Assembly: GCA_032718475.1 (NCBI GenBank)
Contig: JAUCBJ010005394.1
Location: forward strand, 1-51,970
Reading direction: 5' to 3'
DNA from: Nemertoderma westbladi
Lineage: Eukaryota; Xenacoelomorpha; Nemertodermatida; Nemertodermatidae
DNA length: 51,970 nucleotides
Below the pieces are notes generated by a model. The model made no database searches. It was given only the letters and a program-made list of their open reading frames with translations, and was not told the origin of the DNA. Of this stretch, positions 43,264 to 51,970 are shown one piece after another (the stretch's first letter is position 1; each line of letters opens with the position of its first letter). A program made the position numbers and the translations under genes.

Positions 43264-45732
43264 TCAGGGGTTAATAGCAGCTGGTAACCCTGGCAACCGC
43301 CTGTCGATATTGAGTCTTCGCTTAGCGGGACCATCGGCTAGTCCCGACGGTGTCTTCGCACCGCCGGTGTACGGTGCATCACCGCCGTACTCGATGGCTA
43401 GCTCCTGCTCTGTTACGGCCCGGGGGACACCGACAACTCCCTTTATAACGCAGTTGACCTGAGCGAGGATCGAACCCGGGACCGGTGTGATCACGTAGAG
43501 GATGTCGTGGCTGATACCCCGGACTAACCCGAAACCTAGGCAACGGTTGGGCGGGACGCTGGTCAGCAGACCGGTTGCCGGGGTAACCAAGGCCGCGTCG
43601 ACCGCGCACAGCGCGACTACGCTGTAATTTAGCGCGTACACGGCTACGTCATCGTCCACACGAGGGCCCACGACGCAGACAGCTACTTCCGGTAGCCGGA
43701 AGTTGACCGGGGTAGCCGAGCGGAGGGGTTCGTCGGAGATGGGGTTCATAGCGGAAGCGAGGTAGGAGAGGATGGCCAAGTCTCGGAGGTCCTTGGCGTT
43801 GTACCGGGGGTGGGGGGTTGGAGTGCAACGGGGATGGGAGGGGGGTTGGTGGTGGAGACGGTAGGTTAGCGGATGGGTGGGATCGGGGTCAATGACACTT
43901 TGTGAAGCCGGTCCAGTCACCCATCCTGATTGGTTGTCAACCCACCCCGATTCCAACTTGGCGCAGTTGTCCTTGGGATTGGAACTGTCTAGTTGAACCA
44001 CGTCGGTCGGACGGACTATCCGGATTATATCGACTAGAGTCCGGAATCCGACCCCAGTCATCCACCCTTGGGTGTTTACCACCAACACCGACGGGCTCTG
44101 TAGCTGTCGGTACCGCTGGTACAGACGTCCGACAGCCTCCACGTACCGAGCCGGGTCGTCGGCCGGACTCAGCAGACCGTAGAACTCGCTGTGTACCGGG
44201 GTCTGTAGATGGGAGAATGGTGGCCCGGTCAACGGTCCGAGAACCCGGGTTAATGAAAGACACCCGGGTGGAGTGAACTCTGTCTGCCCGAGGTCGAGGT
44301 CAAGGTACATAACTTCGGGACCTAATGGGGTGTCTCCAGACATACCCAAACCGACCGGGTCCCCAGACATATTCAGACCTATGGGGTCCCCAGATTCACC
44401 CAGATATACTGGGTGGTCTCGAGACACATCAGGACCTACCGGGGGCTCTCCCGACAGAAACCGGTTAATTACAAATCGACTTAACGTTGATTTTCCAGTA
44501 TTTTTCGCTCCAGCTATTAAAATGACCTGGGGTCTAATAACGGTGGCGCTTCGTTCAGTTTCATTGTCCGTAAAAACTCCGTTACCCGATTGATTCGGCG
44601 TTTCGTCCATGGTAGAAACTCCGTTACCCGATAGTTTCGGCGTTTCGTCCACGGTAGAAAGTCTGTTACCCGCTGGTTTCGGCGTTTCGTCCATGGTAGA
44701 AAATTCGTTACCCGATAGATGTGGCGTTTGGTCCACGGTAGAAACTCCATTACCCGATAGTTTCGGCGTTTCGTCCACGGTAGAAACTCCGTAACCCGAT
44801 AGTTTCGGCGTTTTGTCCACAGTAGAAACTCCGCTACCCGATAGTTTCGGCGTTTCGTCCACGGTAGAAACTCCGTCACCCGATTGTTTCGTCGTTTCGT
44901 CCACGGTAGAAACTCCGTGACCCGACACTTTCGCCGCGCGGATTTTATTTAGCGCCGAATCGCACCACGACCGCAAACAATCCTTATCCTTCTCTAAACT
45001 ACTGTGATTTATTATCTGAACATCGACGTCCATTTTACTCGACTCACTGCTAATGACGCCACTAACTACATCGCCGACTAGTCCGTTTAATAGTTGAGTA
45101 TTTTTTCGTAGGATCGGCCCGTGTCGCACCCTGTCTAGCGAGTAAATACCCAGACGAGACAAACGTCTACAACCTGAAGTTTTATTCTTAAAGAAACTGC
45201 TACGGTGATCCCGTGGTAGAAATACACACTTGTATCGATCGAAACTAGAGATTTTATCGATACAACTCAACGGCAACTCCTGTAATAAAATGATCGAATT
45301 CCACTTGTTAATCCTTAGATACTTCCTTAAATATTTCAAACGTTTCTCACCAAGGACTTTTTGAAACTTTTTAAATATGTTTTTAATTTTTGGTCTAACA
45401 GATGAGCTCGTGTTGGTTATACACAATGCACTGTGGGTGTAGGGTGAGTATAACTTTATGGAGTTACTTTTACGCACAGAGTAGCCAATCACAGAAACAT
45501 CACCTTGTAAAACAGTCATGGATGATTTGCCATGGAACGGGAAAGAACCTCCACACGACAAGCTGAATAGCAGAGACGTGCAAGTTATTTTGCAAACTCG
45601 GGAACTATTTAAGTCTTCAGACCATAAAAATCGTTCCAATCCATCATCTTCTTTATGGACAGTAGTGTCACCATCATTAGTTTCTTGTAGCCCTGTGTCT
45701 TCATTAGTTTCTTCCGCCATATCGGAATCCAT
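43264..45732 (-). CDS. NOL9: Polynucleotide 5'-hydroxyl-kinase NOL9 (Grc3 family), intronless
   Basis: 822 aa from the ATG at 45730-45732 (context AAAATGG); the open frame extends 19 codons further to a GTG but has no earlier ATG. NOL9 phosphorylates RNA 5'-OH ends and, with LAS1L, processes ITS2 in pre-rRNA in the nucleolus. The N-terminal domain (to about 190) has the family pattern around FHGKSSMTVLQGDVSVIGYS and SPYTHSALCI. The kinase core follows: P-loop ILIAGAKNTGKST (Walker A 408-415), Walker B MYLDLDLGQTEFTPPG, PVHSEFYGLLSPADDPARYV, VVNTQGWMTGVG and the basic C-terminal domain (LGFGLVRGISHDILYVITPV). Two lineage-specific insertions are visible: nine 14-residue repeats (270-395) directly before the P-loop, and short SGDPxGLxM repeats (about 427-471) between P-loop helix and Walker B. 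Human NOL9 is 702 aa, so the repeats explain the extra length. Confidence 0.92.
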   Translation of the reverse strand: MDSDMAEETNEDTGLQETNDGDTTVHKEDDGLERFLWSEDLNSSRVCKITCTSLLFSLSCGGSFPFHGKSSMTVLQGDVSVIGYSVRKSNSIKLYSPYTHSALCITNTSSSVRPKIKNIFKKFQKVLGEKRLKYLRKYLRINKWNSIILLQELPLSCIDKISSFDRYKCVFLPRDHRSSFFKNKTSGCRRLSRLGIYSLDRVRHGPILRKNTQLLNGLVGDVVSGVISSESSKMDVDVQIINHSSLEKDKDCLRSWCDSALNKIRAAKVSGHGVSTVDETTKQSGDGVSTVDETPKLSGSGVSTVDKTPKLSGYGVSTVDETPKLSGNGVSTVDQTPHLSGNEFSTMDETPKPAGNRLSTVDETPKLSGNGVSTMDETPNQSGNGVFTDNETERSATVIRPQVILIAGAKNTGKSTLSRFVINRFLSGEPPVGPDVSRDHPVYLGESGDPIGLNMSGDPVGLGMSGDTPLGPEVMYLDLDLGQTEFTPPGCLSLTRVLGPLTGPPFSHLQTPVHSEFYGLLSPADDPARYVEAVGRLYQRYRQLQSPSVLVVNTQGWMTGVGFRTLVDIIRIVRPTDVVQLDSSNPKDNCAKLESGWVDNQSGWVTGPASQSVIDPDPTHPLTYRLHHQPPSHPRCTPTPHPRYNAKDLRDLAILSYLASAMNPISDEPLRSATPVNFRLPEVAVCVVGPRVDDDVAVYALNYSVVALCAVDAALVTPATGLLTSVPPNRCLGFGLVRGISHDILYVITPVPGSILAQVNCVIKGVVGVPRAVTEQELAIEYGGDAPYTGGAKTPSGLADGPAKRRLNIDRRLPGLPAAINP
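44548..44925 (-). repeat. Coding minisatellite in NOL9, 9 x 42 bp
   Basis: Nine 42-bp units encode 14-residue repeats of consensus SGNGVSTVDETPKL, varied at positions 3 and 12-14. Unit length preserves the frame. The repeat is polar, low complexity, and likely a flexible linker with many Ser/Thr phospho-acceptor sites. Confidence 0.9.
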
Positions 45733-46574
45733 TTTGGAGGATAGGACAGTATCAGGCAAGCTATCTAGGCCTATAGTCTGACACGACACTGCAGATGCAG
45801 AATGCTAAGCAATAATCAGATAATTAGTTGAATTAATTATTATCTAGGGGCCTATATTTCATTTTTTACACCAGCAGGCCGATCAGTTAGAAAGCCCACA
45901 TACCAGCATACTGACATAGACATAAGGTAGACAGAAATTGGGTGTGTCATACGCAGTCGAAGTCAATTTCGCGTTCGCCCGAATAGTAGCGATTAACTAA
46001 CCCCAGCCCAGTGCCTAGACAGTGTAAATTCCGGTAATCAAATCATGCCCACTATACAGACGGCTATAACAAGGAAATGCGCCAGTCTGTCAGTACGCAG
46101 TACTATCGCATAGATACAGTACTGAGGTATGCCTATACGGGAACGGGACATCAGTACGCGCCAGTTGTTTATGTTGTGTATGGTAATGGCAATGGTACGG
46201 TACTGTAGTTGAAATAATAGGATCTCCTGTGTCAGCCACCATTCACATAGGCCTAATGCTTAACGACTTAAAAATATTTAGGTATCTTAATTCTTGTTAT
46301 TGCGTGCATTGTGTGTGAAAAATTGTTATCAAAAAATATAAATTTAAAATAGTTTACTTCTGTACTGGTACTGGCCTATGCCTATTTGATTGGTGCTATG
46401 GTGTGCAGTGCATGTCTCCTTTGGTGACATGGTGTCTCCTCCAGTCCTGTTTTGCCTGAATGGGGATGCATGCAATTAATTTAAAACTCCCGCGCTGTAA
46501 AGTTACCATCATGGTGAGAGCTATTGAATTGGACCCCCCCCCCCCCCCCCCCCGTCCCCGTACAGTTAATTACA
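45733..46574. other. NOL9 5' flank
   Basis: An acceptor-like TTCTGCATCTGCAG on the minus strand ends at about 45791, some 60 bases before the NOL9 ATG, compatible with a 5' UTR intron or trans-splicing. A C-run lies at about 46524-46553. No other gene is seen. Confidence 0.35.
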
Positions 46575-47657
46575 CAGGGGTGTAGCCAGGATTTATCTTG
46601 GGGAGGGGCAAAGGTTTGTAATTAAAAACAGTGTGCCTTATATACTGTAGTGTCACAATCAGTGCACACGCGACCCCACCCCCCCCCCCCCCCCCAAATT
46701 TTCGACAAATTACACTTGAGAATGGTACTACTTCTGGGTGATTCATCATTTTTATTTTTGCCACCTTTGCAGTGCAGTTACTAGTCACACCTATAGTGGT
46801 TTGTTGCCGTTGGTATATTTTGAAAGGTAGTTTTGTAGGGATTCAAAATATGTGTGAAAATATGAATTTTGGTGAGGAATAGCTGAGAGAAAGCTTTCAT
46901 TCTATTTGGAAGCGAGCAAATTAAACGTGGCCGGAAGCCCGAAGACTCCTCTTTCAATAGGTGCTCCCCGAAGGTAGGGGTAGGTGCTACTACTATCCCT
47001 AGTTTTGGTCCCACTAATTCAAATGGTCCCCCTTTTATCGACCCCAGGGGATGAAGTGCTGAGTGGACAATGCCAGGGCTCGAACCTACAACCATTCGAT
47101 TGTAGACCCGGAACTCAACCAACCACGCCGCCTTTTTTCTATTTAATAAACACCATATTAGGGAACATTGTTTATTTCTAAATAGCTACAGTTTTGTTAC
47201 ACAAGATTACTAAGGGCATCAGCATTAAACATCAGCTGGAGACAACACATAACAAATGCCAAGCTTTGACACAATACCATCTTGCTGGAACTACACTAGT
47301 AGTAGTAGTACAGTAATTGCTGAAATATCGAGGGAGTCACATTTTCAAAGCAAGAAAAACAATTCTGATTCAGGAAGTTAGACCCCGAGGTCAGATCTTT
47401 CTTTCACATTTCATGCAATAGCAATACGATTTGTAGATAAATTGGATGGTGGTGGTGAGGATGTACCTGAATTACGACACTATAATTCCGGGATATGGTG
47501 CACACAAATATGCTGTTAGCTCAGGAAAATTGAAACGGGATCATACACAACTACACAAATATCGCAGCATCGGCACATCCTATGGAGGTTTTTGCACTCC
47601 CTTTGGGGCATTTGCCCCCCCCCCCCCCCCCCCCCCCCCCCTCTGGATACACCCATG
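46575..47657. mobile_element. Candidate hAT-like element ends with poly-G/C tracts
   Basis: The left end CAGGGGTGTAGCCAGGA (46576) resembles the complement of the right end near 47657 (CATGGGTGTATCCAGAGG then a long G-run). GGGTGTAGCCAGG-type ends with adjacent G-tracts are typical of many animal hAT non-autonomous elements. C-runs lie at 46679-46695 and about 47617-47640. No target-site duplication is clear, and the two ends could belong to separate insertions. Confidence 0.35.
46870..47133 (-). mobile_element. tRNA-derived SINE
   Basis: On the minus strand the head (47133-47072) reads GGCGTGGTTGGTTGAGTTCC ... GTTGTAGGTTCGAGCCCTGG, with recognisable A-box (GTGGTTGGTTGAG) and B-box (GGTTCGAGCCC) spaced as in a tRNA. 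A unique body of about 200 bases follows (CACTTCATCCCCTGGGGTCG ...). It sits inside the candidate hAT-like element. Confidence 0.6.
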
Positions 47658-47979
47658 ACCAGCCACAAGGTACCTAAATCAGGAACTATCACCTACTAAT
47701 AATGTACCTAAATTACAAAATTAGGCTTCACCAATGAAATTATACAGTTTAACTTACCCACAGTGCAAGTATTGGTGGACGTTAAAGACTATAAATACCC
47801 CGCTCTCCTGCATGTTACCTATAAGGCTGAGGGGGCGCCACCCGAACTCCCAAGGTTGAATACCCATCACTTGCAATGTATATTTACTCCCGGGTCCCCA
47901 GCTTCATCTCGTAGCCTGGTTATGGTGCGTTAGGTCCGTGGCATTAGGTTCAGTCTGCCTCCAAAATCAGGCAGGTTAG
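47658..47979. other. Intergenic, no gene seen
   Basis: Moderately GC-rich, unassigned; contains GTGCGTTAGGTCC near 47927, the reverse complement of the 15-bp repeat unit that follows at 48085. Confidence 0.4.
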
Positions 47980-48040
47980 TAAATGAGCAGGTTACAGAGG
48001 CGAGTTGAAAGTAACCAAAACAATAAACGAGAGTTAGGGA
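47980..48040 (+). mobile_element. G/C-capped repeat family, partial copy
   Basis: AATGAGCAGGTTACAGAGGC and GTAACCAAAACAATAAACGA match the family core. Confidence 0.6.
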
Positions 48041-48084
48041 TATTGTAGAATAGATTAATAGAGAATCAACAATCAGATATATGC

Positions 48085-48265
48085 TATGACCTAATGCTAC
48101 ATGACCTAAAGCGCCAGGACCTAACGCTACAGGACCTAACGCGCCAGGACTTAAAGCTACGGGACCTAATGCGCCAGGACCTAACGCGCCAGGACTTAAA
48201 GCTACGGGACCTAACGCTACAGGACCTAACGCTATAGGACCTAAGGTACCGATTTGGACCTAACG
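48085..48265. repeat. 15-bp minisatellite, about 11 copies
   Basis: Degenerate tandem units of GGACCTAACGCTACA, with GCGCCA and AAAGCTACG variants arranged semi-periodically. Open frames through it are by-products of the 15-bp unit. Confidence 0.75.
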
Positions 48266-48620
48266 CTACATTACCCGTAGCCCTTGGATTACCATTTCGT
48301 CTAGCGACTAGTGTGTCTCCAAGTTGATCATACACCTACCGCGTCTGCATGGGTTGCATAGATATAACAACAAGTTGCATTAAAAAAGAATAATTTACAA
48401 ATAGCGAGGAATATTTCATCATATCTTCTTTATCGTTGTTACGAATTAAACAGATTTATGTTAACAAAACATTTATTCATTAAATAAATACTCAGCTACA
48501 TCAATATATACAAATAACCGTAAATAATCTAATATTTACAAATAAAGTGGAATTAGTGCAAATATAAATGAGAAGAATACGAGGTAGGAAATAAAGAAAC
48601 AAAAATATTTTAAAACTAAT
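48266..48620. other. Flank of tandem arrays, no gene seen
   Basis: AT-rich sequence between the 15-bp and 54-bp arrays. Confidence 0.5.
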
Positions 48621-49268
48621 GAGTTTGGTACCGGACAATAGTAAATATAGTCCATCACGTCCGTGGATGGACCGAAGTTTGGTACCGGACAATAATAAAT
48701 ATAGTCCATCACGTCCGTGGATGGACCGAAGTTTGGTACCGGACAATAATAAATATAGTCCATCACGTCCGTGGATGGACCGAAGTTTGGTACCGGACAA
48801 TAATAAATATAGTCCATCACGTCCGTGGATGGACCGAAGTTTGGTACCGGACAATAGTAAATATAGTCCATCACGTCCGTGGATGGACCGAAGTTTGGTA
48901 CCGGACAATAATAAATATAGTCCATCACGTCCGTGGATGGACCGAAGTTTGGTACCGGACAATAATAAATATAGTCCATCACGTCCGTGGATGGACCGAA
49001 GTTTGGTACCGGACAATAATAAATATAGTCCATCACGTCCGTGGATGGACCGAAGTTTGGTACCGGACAATAGTAAATATAGTCCATCACGTCCGTGGAT
49101 GGACCGAAGTTTGGTACCGGACAATAATAAATATAGTCCATCACGTCCGTGGATGGACCGAAGTTTGGTACCGGACAATAATAAATATAGTCCATCACGT
49201 CCGTGGATGGACCGAAGTTTGGTACCGGACAATAATAAATATAGTCCATCACGTCCGTGGATGGACCG
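48621..49268. repeat. 54-bp tandem array, 12 copies, with 216-bp higher-order unit
   Basis: Twelve almost identical 54-bp units (AAGTTTGGTACCGGACAATA, ATAAATATAGTCCATCACGT, CCGTGGATGGACCG). Units 1, 5 and 9 carry AATAGTAAA where the others have AATAATAAA, so the array is three copies of a four-unit (216-bp) block. Each unit contains the inverted repeat TCCATC...GATGGA. Three frames stay open through it (plus from an ATG at 48619, and two minus), encoding 18-residue repeats; with no splice sites, homology or non-repeat domain I do not call a gene. Confidence 0.92.
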
Positions 49269-49285
49269 AAGTTTGAGCCGGACAA

Positions 49286-49751
49286 GTCGAATGACAAGCA
49301 AACCCGACACTGCTGTAAGGCTGAAGTTTCCTAAATAATTAATTAATAAATAAATAGTAGGCCTAATTGGGATTAATAAATACTGTAATGGCGCCCCAAA
49401 GCTGTCTGACTATGTGGAATATAAGCCGCCCTCGATATTTTTATTATATCATCGATATATTTCAATTATTAAATAATTAAATAATATTATAAACGTTTTT
49501 TAAGTGAGAGTGGTGTAAAATTGAAATTTGTTTGATTGAAATTACCTTTTTTTTTTAGAAATTATATTAAAAGTTCCAAGCCATTGTAATTAATTAGTAT
49601 TACCTATTATATAAAAATATATTAAACCTTTTATCACTACTAACAGACAAACTATCAATATTCTATTAATAAACCCACTCATCACGATAGTAACAGGTCC
49701 AGCCCACCCTAATGGGTCCACTGCATTGATGGCTCTCTAAATAAAATTAAT
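49286..49751. other. Intergenic, no gene seen
   Basis: AT-rich, with no exon-like segment. Confidence 0.5.
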
Positions 49752-50352
49752 TACACTGAAAAAACGATATGTTGGTTTTTTAATAAAACTAAGTTTTTAT
49801 CAAATAAACGGTATAAATTATTAACCAATGGTTTTAACGGATTAAAAAAATCCAACAGTTAAAAAAAACAATAGTTATTTTAACCGTTATATAAATAAAT
49901 TTATAGAAAACCTCAGTTTAATTATAAAATACTGCAATAGTTTTAATAACATTAGATAAATGATAGGTAATTTTTAATGGTTGTAATATGAGAAAACCAA
50001 TAGTTAAAATTTTAAACTGTTGGTTTTGAAGCAAACTTTCTTTTTATATTGAGTACTGTACTAAAGCCAATTGTTTTAATTAATATTGGAATCTAACAAT
50101 ATAAAGAGTATTGATGAAATGGAAATCCGAATGGAAATAGATGCCATTTAAATGATATCAACTATCTACTATTTTTCTAATTTTTTCCAAAAAAAATTAG
50201 AGGTACTGGGGATTCCGACTTGCTAAAAATAGCTGCGTTGTATGAAGGTGCGATGGTGTACATAGTACATCATAACAACTTGGCTCTATTCTGGTCACAT
50301 CAGCTCCAATTCTAACTCAATGTGACTTTAAGTTTTCACAATACACGCACGC

Positions 50353-50413
50353 AATTAAGGGAAATGAACAGGTTAACGTCGCGGTGTTTTCTAACCAAAA
50401 CAATAAATAAAAC
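50353..50413 (+). mobile_element. G/C-capped repeat family, partial copy
   Basis: GGGAAATGAACAGGTTAACG and TTTTCTAACCAAAACAATAA match the family core; nested within the TIR element. Confidence 0.55.
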
Positions 50414-50564
50414 TTTATCTCGCTTGCTCTCAATTTGAGTTGGACATGACAATATTCACTTGCGGTCAATGTGCGCCATTATCCCTAAAAATCAACAGTT
50501 TTTAAACAAACTAACGGTTTTTAATAAATACCAAATTAATAGTTGTAAACAGCGAGTCGGTTCA

Positions 50565-50632
50565 GAGGCGTCGGTAGTACAGTGGTCAAAATATGGTAGA
50601 TGGATCAGGAAGTCTCGAGTTCGAATCCAACT
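50565..50632 (+). repeat. tRNA-derived SINE head
   Basis: GAGGCGTCGGTAGTACAGTG (A-box-like) and AGTCTCGAGTTCGAATCCAA (B-box GTTCGAATCC) at tRNA spacing. Acceptor pairing is not seen. Confidence 0.5.
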
Positions 50633-50895
50633 CAAAACCAACAGTTTATAGAGAAGATACGAAAAACTACCAGTTTATAAAGTAGAAATAATGGTTTGTG
50701 TAAAAACAGAAAGTAACTGCTAGTTTGATCATTTTGTGTCTTTGAAAATTAATAAACCATTGGTCTAATTGGTGCATTATTAACTCTTAAGTTATTTCCG
50801 AAAACTAATAGTTAATAAATTATAATAAAAAAACTCTTGGTTTTCGAAAATGAACATTTTCCCTGGAAAAAACCAACGCAGGTTTCTTCAGTGTA

Positions 50896-51397
50896 GTTGA
50901 GAATCATGAGATATCGAAGGAATAAATCTTTACTGTTAAACAATTTCATTCGCACTAAATGGCTATCCTAGATAATAAAAACATTTGTGGCAGTGAAATA
51001 ACATTCATGCAATTAGACAATTAACAAATTATTCTAATAACAAGTTTCAATTAATATAGCACTTTTAATAAATTAGCCTAACACGTTACTTTAGTTGAAT
51101 TTGGCTACCTATTTTTCGCACCAAAATAAGTAAATTTCCGTAAATTTTTTTAAACGAATTCGATAATCAATGGCTCATAAACCTAACGGGTAAATGTAAC
51201 ATAAATATTAAATAGATTGGCTGTGAGAATTTGTGACTATAGTTGATTGGGATGTGGGTTTAATTATATTTTGCATAGTCTAATAAATACTATTTACTAT
51301 AATAAATAACTATGGCAACTGTTTGTGCAACAATAACAACGTGAGAATCATTAGCAGCACTGCACTTGGGAATGGTGGGCGGGTTAGGTTAGTAAAG
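50896..51397. other. 3' flank of the septin gene
   Basis: AT-rich. No canonical AATAAA on the minus strand close to the septin stop; TTTAAT (ATTAAA) near 51257 is a possible signal. Confidence 0.35.
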
Positions 51398-51539
51398 TCA
51401 GAAAAGTCCCTTTCCTATACTTTTGGATTTTTTACCGTAATCAATGTGTTTGGAAGAAACATCCAACAGCTGTCTGCGTCTCTGCTCCTCCAACGCCTGC
51501 TGGGATTCCTCCCATATAGCTTTCTCTTTCTCGAATATA
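51398..51539 (-). CDS. SEPTIN7: Septin-7-like, terminal exon
   Basis: On the minus strand, after CATTTATTTTAG, one base completes the codon from the preceding exon, then 46 codons run to TGA: IFEKEKAIWEESQQALEEQR, then RRQLLDVSSKHIDYGKKSKS, then IGKGLF. It continues the septin C-terminal coiled coil; FEKEKAIWEESQQALEEQ parallels FEEEKANWEAQQ..LEQQ of vertebrate SEPTIN7, and the basic end GKKSKSIGKGLF parallels its short basic tail ending in IF. Septins are filament-forming GTPases at the cell cortex and ciliary base. Confidence 0.75.
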
Positions 51540-51629
51540 CTAAAATAAATGTATCATTGTGATAATCTAATGATAAATGATAAGTAATAATTAACCAACT
51601 TAAATACATAATTATCTATCTACACCAAC
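51540..51629 (-). other. Septin intron
   Basis: Short 90-base intron on the minus strand, donor GTTGGT (weak), acceptor TTTATTTTAG. The join adds one residue relative to vertebrate SEPTIN7, so the exact donor is slightly uncertain. Confidence 0.6.
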
Positions 51630-51793
51630 CTTCTACGTTCATCCAACTCTCTCCGATGTGCGACCAAAGATGATTGCGTCTGTTTCATTTCGCGTTCCAT
51701 TTGAATATCAGAATTCCTTATTTTTAATTCTTTTTCTTCGAGTTTTTGTTGGAGAACCGCCTCCATTTCCGATTTCATTCTGATGATTCTTTC
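51630..51793 (-). CDS. SEPTIN7: Septin-7-like, penultimate exon (gene continues off the right edge)
   Basis: Minus strand, starts after TTTAATTTTAG in phase 0 and ends AGAAG/GTTGGT in phase 2. Encodes ERIIRMKSEMEAVLQQKLEE, then KELKIRNSDIQMEREMKQTQ, then SSLVAHRRELDERR: a continuous heptad-type coiled coil. The sequence RMK..MEAVLQQK.EEK..K...SD.QMEREMKQ...L.AHRRELDERR aligns residue by residue with the SEPTIN7 C-terminal coiled coil. The GTPase domain would lie beyond 51970. Confidence 0.8.
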
Positions 51794-51970
51794 CTAAAAT
51801 TAAATTATTAAATTAAAATTATTTTGAAACGAAACAAATTAACCAAAAGCCAGAACTTACAAGCACCGGAAGGTCGATTTAAAAAATACACCAATCATGG
51901 CAAAGAAACAGGTGACAGTAACGTTTTTTTTTTCTAACCAAACATTAAACGATACTCAATATAATTGGTT
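51794..51970 (-). other. Septin intron (partial) with a repeat-family fragment
   Basis: A degenerate copy of the dispersed repeat core lies at about 51903-51955 (AAACAGGTGACAGTAACG, CTAACCAAACATTAAACG). No further exon before the window ends. Confidence 0.55.

Larger units (their letters stand above)
49752..50895. mobile_element. 1.14-kb TIR element with subterminal inverted motifs
   Basis: Ends TACACTGAAAAAAC..TGTTGGTTTTTT (49752-) and its imperfect complement AAAAAACCAACGCAGGTTTC TTCAGTGTA (-50895) form TIRs of about 30 bp. The interior holds many copies of AACCAATAGTT / AACTGTTGGTT-like motifs in both orientations. No transposase ORF. It contains two nested insertions: a dispersed-repeat fragment (50353-50413) and a tRNA-like SINE head (50565-50632). 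Confidence 0.6.

Noticed and set aside
43455-43490. tRNA B-box-like GGTCCCGGGTTCGATCCTCG on the minus strand
   Set aside because: It lies inside the conserved C-terminal coding region of NOL9 (VPGSILAQVN), with no A-box at the right distance.
45733-45789. NOL9 start 19 codons further upstream
   Set aside because: The first codon there is GTG, and the extension has no ATG; the ATG at 45732 has good context.
48619-49285. CRISPR-like array (54-bp units)
   Set aside because: Units are directly adjacent with no unique spacers, and the genome is eukaryotic.
48501-49338. Three long ORFs (239-269 codons) through the 54-bp array
   Set aside because: The unit is 54 bp and stop-free in three frames across both strands; simultaneous openness is expected from repetition. 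No splice sites or non-repeat domain.

Overview
The window is AT-rich animal nuclear DNA. Spliced genes with GT-AG introns, AATAAA signals, LINE remnants, tRNA-derived SINE heads, TIR-bounded elements and many long G/C homopolymers rule out a prokaryote. The recognisable proteins (GLCE, NOL9, a torsin, SEPTIN7, ATP synthase subunit e) are animal families. Compactness, frequent TAGGCCTA-type words and a possible ATP5ME-GLCE operon make an invertebrate deuterostome, perhaps a tunicate, my best guess; the species is not determined.

Layout. 0-15 kb: mostly repeats, with one intronless cytochrome c-like gene (3418-2966, minus), a TIR-bounded element carrying seven X-box-like motifs (6998-8228) and a LINE fragment (9405-8960, minus). 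15-21 kb: a 45-bp minisatellite, the 3' exon of an ATP5ME-like gene and, 72 bp later, the two-exon GLCE gene (16074-20743, plus). 21-31 kb: no confident gene; simple repeats, SINE heads and tiny ORFs. 31-40 kb: a possible small two-exon gene whose intron holds a 91-bp satellite array, then an unrecognised four-exon gene (36190-39964, plus, 368 aa) with a LINE fragment in an intron. 40.9-45.8 kb: convergent intronless genes for a membrane-anchored torsin-like ATPase (plus) and NOL9 (minus). 46-51 kb: hAT-like ends with a nested SINE, 15-bp and 54-bp tandem arrays, and a 1.1-kb TIR element with nested insertions. 51.4 kb to the right edge: the last two exons of a SEPTIN7-like gene (minus), running off the window.

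The genes do not form one pathway: heparan sulfate epimerisation in the Golgi, F-type ATP synthase, ribosomal RNA processing, ER/nuclear-envelope AAA+ function and the septin cytoskeleton are neighbours by position. The most notable signals are the possible ATP5ME-GLCE operon, the X-box-bearing element, a dispersed repeat family capped by poly-G and poly-C, a cytochrome c without the axial methionine, and coding or satellite tandem arrays with higher-order structure. All homology calls come from reading translated sequence by eye; no search was run.
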